A stretch of 64,000 bases of DNA, taken from contig NZ_FZOI01000004.1 in assembly GCF_900188385.1 (NCBI RefSeq), positions 248,001-312,000 on the forward strand, read 5' to 3'. The translations under genes and the position numbers were made by a program. Below the pieces are notes generated by a model, which was given only the letters and a program-made list of their open reading frames with translations, was not told where the DNA came from and ran no database searches. Positions 58,541 to 64,000 of this stretch are shown piece after piece (positions within the stretch are counted from its first letter, which is position 1; the number at the start of each line of letters is the position of its first letter). The DNA comes from Azospirillum sp. RU38E (GTDB lineage Bacteria > Pseudomonadota > Alphaproteobacteria > Azospirillales > Azospirillaceae).

Positions 58541-59668
58541 CTATTGCATCATGCTGACCGCCAGGGAGGTGCAGACGCGCCGCACCAGTTCGGCCTGACG
58601 GGGAGAGCCGGTCTTGGCCAGGGCGCGCTTCAACTGGATGCGGGCGGTTCCCTCCGTAATGCCGCGCTGCTGGGCATAATCACGCAGCGACAGCCCATCG
58701 CAGAGCCCGACCGTCAGCCGCGCTTCCGCTGTGGACATGCCAAACAGGGCCGCCACCGCAGCAGGGGAAATATTCATCGGGCGGCCCGGTTCGCGCAACA
58801 CCAGGGCCACGGTGCGCGATGTTTCCCGCCCCCACAGCATCGGGCCGGCTTGCAGGCCGGTGGCCATGACCTGCATCCCCCCTTCCCCGTCCATCCGGCC
58901 CAGGGTCAATTGCGTGGATTGCACCGGCCCACCGGCCCCGGCCTGCGACAGCAGGGTCCGCAACGACCCGGCGTCGGCCGGCTGCACCGCCCGGATATAC
59001 CCCCCCATCTCCCGGATGGCCGGGGAGCGGTGCAGGATGGTGCGGGCGGGGCTGTTCATCCAGATGATCCGGCCGGCCGTGTCACACAGCACAAGGGCGG
59101 CCCCCAGCACCTCCCCCGCCTCTGCCAGCAGATCGGCCTGCAGGCGGGTGGATTGCAACTGATCCCCCAGATCAATCGCCTGCCGCAGATGCGGCAGCAA
59201 TTGCTTGGTCAATTGCTCCTCCGCCGCTCCCAAAGGCTGATCCATCATGGTAGAACGGTGCAGTTCCAAAGCCAGAAAGCGACCGGGCGACAATTCTGTA
59301 AGGCCGCAGAGATTGCTGCCCAACTGCAACATCTGGCAGCGTTGCTTAAGCTCCCGCAGCTCCGGCGATCCGGGGGGAAACGCATCCTCATCCCGCATCA
59401 CCACCGCCTGGCCGGCAACATCTCCGCTGGGGCGGATGCGCAGACGGGGATTGTCATCATTATTCAACACCCGGTCATGTTCGTGCCGATGCGCGTGGGA
59501 ATAGGAATCCCGCACATCCCATACCGGGGTGAAGCGCCCGCCCCTGTAATCCAGTACCTGGATCACGGCACTGCGCACCGACATGAAATCACAAACCTGA
59601 TCCAGCACCGTGCGCCAGCGGTCTGGCGCTGATGGACACGCATAGATATTCAGCAACATCTCCTGCAT
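58541..59668 (-). CDS. LuxR-type transcriptional regulator with PAS-like middle domain
   Basis: A 375-residue regulator. The N-terminal 200 residues form a sensor region without TM segments. A PAS-like part follows (VLCDTAGRIIWMNSPARTIL, about 225-245). The C-terminal LuxR HTH is at about 310-372 (LFGMSTAEARLTVGLCDGLS and QRGITEGTARIQLKRALAKTG). The ATG at 59668 has an excellent GGGAGGG site. Such regulators accompany TonB receptor/hydrolase modules in sphingomonads and relatives; it probably controls the two genes downstream. Confidence 0.88.
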   Translation of the reverse strand: MQEMLLNIYACPSAPDRWRTVLDQVCDFMSVRSAVIQVLDYRGGRFTPVWDVRDSYSHAHRHEHDRVLNNDDNPRLRIRPSGDVAGQAVVMRDEDAFPPGSPELRELKQRCQMLQLGSNLCGLTELSPGRFLALELHRSTMMDQPLGAAEEQLTKQLLPHLRQAIDLGDQLQSTRLQADLLAEAGEVLGAALVLCDTAGRIIWMNSPARTILHRSPAIREMGGYIRAVQPADAGSLRTLLSQAGAGGPVQSTQLTLGRMDGEGGMQVMATGLQAGPMLWGRETSRTVALVLREPGRPMNISPAAVAALFGMSTAEARLTVGLCDGLSLRDYAQQRGITEGTARIQLKRALAKTGSPRQAELVRRVCTSLAVSMMQ

Positions 59669-59882
59669 ATCACCCTCCCCTGTATTTTTCTTTATCGGGC
59701 AGCATTTTTGATACCCGTGCCGATGGTCGGCCCGTCCCAGGAGGGTGATCAGGACATTATCGCCCTTTACCGGCCAAGGTCGCCATGGCGGCATAACAGT
59801 ACTGTATCATAATAATGCAGTGCTGGGAGGGCTTCTTCAGAAGGATGGGAGGCTGCGACTTCTTTCACAAGGAGGCTGGGCT

Positions 59883-59908
59883 GGGGCGGCCTTCCCGTCG
59901 GCCGCCCC
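59883..59908 (-). terminator. Hairpin after hisS
   Basis: GGGGCGGCC/GGCCGCCCC with an 8-base loop just past the hisS stop on the minus strand. No clear T run. Confidence 0.5.
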
Positions 59909-59920
59909 GCCCCCTTGGGC

Positions 59921-61270
59921 TCAGACGGCCCGCTTCAGCCAGCCAGCCAGATCGGCGCGCGGCACGCTGGCCTGTTCGCCGGAAACCATGTCCTTCACCA
60001 GCACCTCGCCCTTGGCCTTTTCATCCGTGCCCATGATGATGGCATAGCGGATGCCGGCCTTGTCGGCGTAGGTGAACTGCTTCTTGGGCTTGGCCGGTTC
60101 CAGCTGGATTTCGGTATTGATGCCGGCGGCCCGCAATTCCGCCCCGATGGCCAGATAGTCGGGCAGCAGGTCAGCATCAAACTGCGTCACAAGGGCCTGC
60201 ACGGTGGACGGACCATCGGCCACAATGCCCGCCTGTTCCAACGCATAGAACAGGCGCGTCAGCCCGATGGAGATCCCCACGCCCGGCAGCTTGGATTTGG
60301 TGTAAAGCCCGGCCAGATTCTCATACCGCCCGCCGGAACAGACCGACCCCAGGCCCGGATGATCGGTCAGGAACGTCTCGTACACCGTACCGGTATAGTA
60401 ATCCAGGCCACGGGCGATGGCGAGATTGACCCGCCAATGCGTTTCCGGCACGCCGAACGCTGTGAGCGCGCCCACCACCTGGCGCAGTTCGCCGACACCT
60501 TCCAGGAAGGTGGCATTATCCAGCCCCAGCCGGTCCAGATGGGCCAGCGTATCCGCCGCCGGGCCGGAGAAGCCGATCATGTCCAGCACGCGGCCAGCAT
60601 TCTCCGCCGACAGGCCGATGCCATCGCCCTGCAGCAGGCTCAGCACCTCCTCGCGCGACAGCTTGTCCAGCTTGTCCACCTGCCGCAGCACCAGCACCCG
60701 CACGCCGGGATCGGTGATGCCCAGCGCCTCGAACATGCCCAGCAGGATCTTGCGGTTGTTGAAATTGATCTGGAACGGCCCCACCGCCAGTTCGGTGAAC
60801 ACGGCATAGATCACCGCCGGCATTTCCGCATCATAGACAACCGACAGGCTGTCCTTGCCGATCACATCGATATCGCACTGATAAAATTCCCGATACCGCC
60901 CCTTCTGCGCCCGCTCGCCGCGATAGACGCGCTGCATCTGATAGCGGCGGAAGGGGAAGGCCAGTTCCCGCTCATGCTGGGCGACATAGCGGGCGGTTGG
61001 CACCGTCAGGTCAAAGCGCAGCGCCAGATCAGGCTTGTGACCCTGTTCAATGGCCCCGGTGGACTGCACGAAATAGACCTGCTTTTCCGTCTCCCCGCCG
61101 GATTTGGACAGCAGCACATCCGCCACTTCGAACACCGGGGTTTCCAGCGGCAGAAAGCCGAACCGCTCATAAGTGCGGCGGATGGTGTCCAGCATCCGCT
61201 GGAAGGTGATCTGCCGGCGCGGCAGCAGTTCCATCGTGCCGGGCGGGGTGCGGGGGGTGATCAGGGCCAT
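59921..61270 (-). CDS. hisS: Histidyl-tRNA synthetase
   Basis: Class II aminoacyl-tRNA synthetase, 449 residues. Motif 1 region [10 protein letters not shown], motif 2 [32 protein letters not shown], the histidine-binding [10 protein letters not shown] and class II motif 3 [15 protein letters not shown] are visible. The C-terminal anticodon-binding domain ends [11 protein letters not shown]. The start at 61270 ([11 protein letters not shown]) fits the family; a longer frame upstream does not. Confidence 0.96.
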   Translation of the reverse strand: MALITPRTPPGTMELLPRRQITFQRMLDTIRRTYERFGFLPLETPVFEVADVLLSKSGGETEKQVYFVQSTGAIEQGHKPDLALRFDLTVPTARYVAQHERELAFPFRRYQMQRVYRGERAQKGRYREFYQCDIDVIGKDSLSVVYDAEMPAVIYAVFTELAVGPFQINFNNRKILLGMFEALGITDPGVRVLVLRQVDKLDKLSREEVLSLLQGDGIGLSAENAGRVLDMIGFSGPAADTLAHLDRLGLDNATFLEGVGELRQVVGALTAFGVPETHWRVNLAIARGLDYYTGTVYETFLTDHPGLGSVCSGGRYENLAGLYTKSKLPGVGISIGLTRLFYALEQAGIVADGPSTVQALVTQFDADLLPDYLAIGAELRAAGINTEIQLEPAKPKKQFTYADKAGIRYAIIMGTDEKAKGEVLVKDMVSGEQASVPRADLAGWLKRAV

Positions 61271-61384
61271 CGGAACAATCCAGCGATAAGGAAAAGCGCC
61301 TGCGGTTTTAGCCGCTGTCACGCCCCACCACCAGTCTTGTTCTGGTCTGATCAGCCTGCCTGCTGGCGATGGCACTTCTGAAAA

Positions 61385-61813
61385 TCAGGCCCGGCGCCGG
61401 CATGATGATGGTTCATCTGATGCAGCCTGATCCGCCAGCCAATCCCAGGCGGCTGTCTCCTGCGTAAAACTGCGATGGTGAACCGCTGGATAAAGCGCGG
61501 AGACAACACTGATCAGATAGTTCCGCATATCGCCGGCCTCCAGAAGATAGGCGCAGCAGTTGCGATTGCTGGGCTTATCGATCCAGGGCGCTAACGCACG
61601 CAGTTCCCGAATACAAGCCCAATCGACCGAACCGATGAAACGGCGTAAATCGACAAGCAGAGAATGCTCTGGCGACAACCATCCGCGTTTCTGGGCAATT
61701 TTGAAGGCGACAACAATGTCACGGGATGACGCATCCAAGCATAGACGAGCAATCAAAACCGGCCCCTGCTTGGCGAAAGTGATGTAGCCATCACCATGCC
61801 CGACACAAAACAT
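61385..61813 (-). CDS. STAS/SpoIIAA-like protein of unknown function
   Basis: A 142-residue soluble protein. The pattern GYITFAKQGPVLIARLCLDA, then SLLVDLRRFIGSVDWACIREL, resembles the SpoIIAA-like/STAS fold found in regulatory or lipid-binding proteins. ATG start at 61813. It lies between proS and hisS on the same strand, but link to translation is not evident. Four cysteines are present. Confidence 0.55.
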   Translation of the reverse strand: MFCVGHGDGYITFAKQGPVLIARLCLDASSRDIVVAFKIAQKRGWLSPEHSLLVDLRRFIGSVDWACIRELRALAPWIDKPSNRNCCAYLLEAGDMRNYLISVVSALYPAVHHRSFTQETAAWDWLADQAASDEPSSCRRRA

Positions 61814-61855
61814 TATAAATACTCAACAATACCGGACGGGCACGGCCCGCAACAT

Positions 61856-61885
61856 CAGCGGGGCGCCAAATCAGGCGCCCCGCTG
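61856..61885 (-). terminator. Hairpin after proS
   Basis: CAGCGGGGCGCC/GGCGCCCCGCTG with loop AAATCA, 13 bases past the proS stop on the minus strand. A strong stem but no T run. Confidence 0.6.
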
Positions 61886-61898
61886 GTCATGCTCAATG

Positions 61899-63212
61899 TC
61901 AGCCCATCAGTTTGGCCAGCGCTTCTTCCAGCGGCAGTTCCAGCTTCTCGCCACTGGCGCGGCGCTTCAGTTCAACCGTGCCGGCCTTCAGGCCGCGCGG
62001 GCCGACGGTCAGCTGCCAGGGAATGCCGATCAGGTCCATATCGGCGAACTTGGCACCCGGACGCTCGTTACGGTCATCATAGATCACCTCAACGCCCGCC
62101 GCGTTCAGCTTGGCATAGAGGTCATCGCAGGTGCTGCGGCAGGCCTCGTCATCGGCCTTCAGGTTGATCAGCGCCACCTTGAACGGGGCCACCTGATCCG
62201 GCCAGATGATGCCGGCATCGTCATGGCTGGCCTCGATCAGGGCCGCGACGACGCGGGAAACGCCGATACCATAGGAACCCATCTCCACCGTCACCGGCTG
62301 GCCATCCGGCCCGGTGACGACGGCACCCATGGGGGCGGAATATTTGGTGCCGAAATAGAAGATATGGCCGACTTCGATGCCGCGCGCGGTTTCCAGCTGC
62401 TCAGCCGGGACCGGGCAGTTGGCGGCGTCGTGCATTTCTTCCGTCGCGGCATAGACGGAGGTGTATTTGGCGAAGAAATCCTTCAGATCGCCATTGGCGT
62501 CCGGGTTATCGGCCAGCACATCCAATTCCAGCCACTGTTTGTCGCAGAAGACCTGGCTTTCACCGGTTTCCGCCAGGATGATGAATTCGTGGGACAGATC
62601 ACCACCGATGGGGCCGGTATCGGCACGCATCGGAATGGCCTTGATGCCCATGCGGGCGAAGGTGCGCAGGTAGGCCAGGAACATCCGGCGATAGGACAGG
62701 CGCGCGCCTTCGGCATCCAGATCGAAGGAGTAATTGTCCTTCATCAGGAATTCGCGGCCGCGCATCACGCCGAAGCGGGGACGCACCTCGTCGCGGAATT
62801 TCCACTGGATATGGTACAGGTTCTTCGGCAGATCCTTGTAGGACTTCACGAAGGTCTTGACGATATCGGTGATCATCTCCTCATTCGTGGGGCCGAACAG
62901 CATCTCGCGGTCATGCCGGTCGGTGATGCGCAGCATCTCCTTGCCATAGGCCTCATACCGGCCCGACTGCTTCCACAGTTCCGCCGACTGAATGGTCGGC
63001 ATCAGCAGTTCCTGCGCCCCGGCGCGGTCCTGCTCCTCCCGCACGATCTGCGCCACCTTCTGCAGCACCTTCCAGCCCAGCGGCAGCCAGGCATAGATAC
63101 CGGCAGAGGTCTGCCGGATCATGCCGGCGCGCAGCATCAGACGATGGCTGACAATCTGCGCCTCAGACGGCGTTTCCTTCAGCGTGGGCAGGAAATAGGT
63201 GGACATGCGCAT
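61899..63212 (-). CDS. proS: Prolyl-tRNA synthetase (short alphaproteobacterial type)
   Basis: Class II synthetase of 437 residues, lacking the editing (INS) domain present in the 570-residue E. coli enzyme, as is usual for alphaproteobacteria. [68 protein letters not shown]-type motif 2 (split here as [19 protein letters not shown]), and [16 protein letters not shown] are diagnostic. Confidence 0.95.
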   Translation of the reverse strand: MRMSTYFLPTLKETPSEAQIVSHRLMLRAGMIRQTSAGIYAWLPLGWKVLQKVAQIVREEQDRAGAQELLMPTIQSAELWKQSGRYEAYGKEMLRITDRHDREMLFGPTNEEMITDIVKTFVKSYKDLPKNLYHIQWKFRDEVRPRFGVMRGREFLMKDNYSFDLDAEGARLSYRRMFLAYLRTFARMGIKAIPMRADTGPIGGDLSHEFIILAETGESQVFCDKQWLELDVLADNPDANGDLKDFFAKYTSVYAATEEMHDAANCPVPAEQLETARGIEVGHIFYFGTKYSAPMGAVVTGPDGQPVTVEMGSYGIGVSRVVAALIEASHDDAGIIWPDQVAPFKVALINLKADDEACRSTCDDLYAKLNAAGVEVIYDDRNERPGAKFADMDLIGIPWQLTVGPRGLKAGTVELKRRASGEKLELPLEEALAKLMG

Positions 63213-63370
63213 GGTGGCGAACTCAAGGGCTGGAATGAAGGTCGTTCGGAAGGCCGGACTTTAGGCGCACAAGCGCGCGGCGGCAAGGTGGATACGAGCA
63301 GACGCATTTGGGATCACTTGTCTTAACCCGCCACAAAAGCCATCATCAAATTAAATGGCACTGGAGCCGG

Positions 63371-63628
63371 ATGATGACATCGGAAGCAAAAACAACATCC
63401 ATGGCAGAAAATGGCCGGCTGGTCGTGCCGCTGGATATGCGCCGTGCGATGGGCCTGGATAAGGGGGGGCGGGTTATCCTGCGAGTGGAGGACGGCCGCC
63501 TTATCATGGAGACGGTGGATACAGCCGTGGCCCGCGTCCAGGCGCTGGCCCGACAATTCGGCACCCCTGGCAGCAGTCTGGCGGATGAACTGATCGCTGA
63601 TCGTCGCCGGGAAGCAGCCAATGAGTAA
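63371..63628 (+). CDS. AbrB/SpoVT-type antitoxin
   Basis: An 85-residue antitoxin. The swapped-hairpin AbrB domain is at about 10-50 (AENGRLVVPLDMRRAMGL, then GGRVILRVEDGRLIME); the C-terminal tail should bind the toxin. GGAGCCGG precedes two adjacent ATGs (63371, 63374). Its end overlaps the PIN-domain toxin by 8 bases, the normal VapBC arrangement. Confidence 0.88.
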   Translation: MMTSEAKTTSMAENGRLVVPLDMRRAMGLDKGGRVILRVEDGRLIMETVDTAVARVQALARQFGTPGSSLADELIADRRREAANE

Positions 63629-64000
63629 TCGGGTGGTTCTTGACGCCTCCGCCCTGCTGGCCCTGATCAAGAATGAGCCCGGGGCCCCCCTTGTGGCAGC
63701 CGCCCTTCCCGATTCAATGATGAGCACCGTCAATTACGCAGAAGTGCTTGGTAAGCTGAGCGATGACGGCTGGCCGCATGACGTGGCGGCAAATGCCGTT
63801 CGTTCATTGGGATTTGAAGTGGTGGACTTCAATATCGCCCAGGCGGAGGCTGCAGGACGTTTGCGCTCAGTTTCACGACAAGCCGGCCTGTCCCTGGGGG
63901 ATCGGGCGTGCCTCGCCTTGGGCTTGGCCTCGGGTCTGGCGGTATTGACCGCCGATGCGGCATGGGTTCGGATCGCCGATCAGGTGGGATTGGCGATCAC
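63621..64000 (+). CDS. vapC: VapC-type PIN-domain toxin, 3'-truncated by the window edge
   Basis: Predicted ribonuclease toxin. VVLDASALLALIKNEPG provides the first catalytic Asp; TVNYAEVLGKL the Glu; LSLGDRACLALGLA the second Asp; and AVLTADAAW the last acidic position, so the PIN active site is complete. At least 126 residues are present and the stop is beyond base 64000. It overlaps the antitoxin gene by 8 bases. Confidence 0.88.
   Translation, partial: MSNRVVLDASALLALIKNEPGAPLVAAALPDSMMSTVNYAEVLGKLSDDGWPHDVAANAVRSLGFEVVDFNIAQAEAAGRLRSVSRQAGLSLGDRACLALGLASGLAVLTADAAWVRIADQVGLAI

Noticed and set aside
61896-63326. 476-codon open frame on the plus strand
   Set aside because: Antisense to proS, which has all class II synthetase motifs.

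Overview
The window is high-GC, gene-dense chromosomal DNA from an alphaproteobacterium. The gene order points to Rhodospirillales, perhaps an Azospirillaceae-type genome. The clues are waaA-lpxK-lpxL, envC-ctpA-YibQ, yicC then gmk, rluB-rsmD, tadA/sdhE close to recG, hisS near proS, and TonB-dependent receptors with FecI/FecR. This placement is inferred from gene content, not from any search.

Layout. 0-8.3 kb: end of a threonine aldolase, two tRNA-Glu genes (CUC and UUC) each followed by an accessory gene (RTX-type protein; AT-rich membrane protein with a receiver-like domain), an rRNA methyltransferase, an isolated fliG, a histidine kinase and a cupin. 8.3-17.6 kb: lipid A/Kdo operon, small exported proteins, and the cell-wall operon envC-ctpA-YibQ. 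17.6-30 kb: accessory. Two AT-rich genes and a truncated SDR pseudogene precede a tightly overlapping four-gene operon: a T-hemolysin-like (GNAT-type) protein, a fusion of an acyl-adenylating enzyme with a haem-oxygenase-like diiron oxidase, an SDR, and an exported repeat protein. Divergent from it is a FecI/FecR/TonB-receptor system, then a ferredoxin-reductase-like flavoprotein, then the intact SDR whose 3' half is duplicated on the far side of this roughly 10 kb block. 30-48 kb: housekeeping genes (yicC, gmk, tlyA, rsuA, ftsE, a ParA-like ATPase, moaB, ispE, pepF, xseA, a diguanylate cyclase, rsmD, rluB, tadA, sdhE) with two families of structured intergenic repeats. 48-54.5 kb: a beta-prism (MABP-like) protein gene inserted between sdhE and recG, then an AT-rich ATPase plus DUF4435/TOPRIM pair directly after recG that looks like a PARIS-type anti-phage system, then a toxin-antitoxin remnant. 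54.6-64 kb: a TonB receptor/serine hydrolase/LuxR-regulator module, hisS, a STAS-like protein, proS, and an AbrB/VapC toxin-antitoxin pair running off the end.

Most interesting points: (1) the T-hemolysin/ligase-oxidase/SDR operon, apparently an undescribed lipid or signal biosynthesis pathway, bracketed by direct repeats; (2) a three-copy intergenic element whose hairpins differ in sequence but keep their pairing; (3) the PARIS-like pair after recG; (4) a 65-bp-period array of TGTTGCGYAG boxes; (5) the beta-prism gene with an operator-like palindrome and flanking 26-bp direct repeats. No rRNA, CRISPR array or intact insertion sequence was seen.
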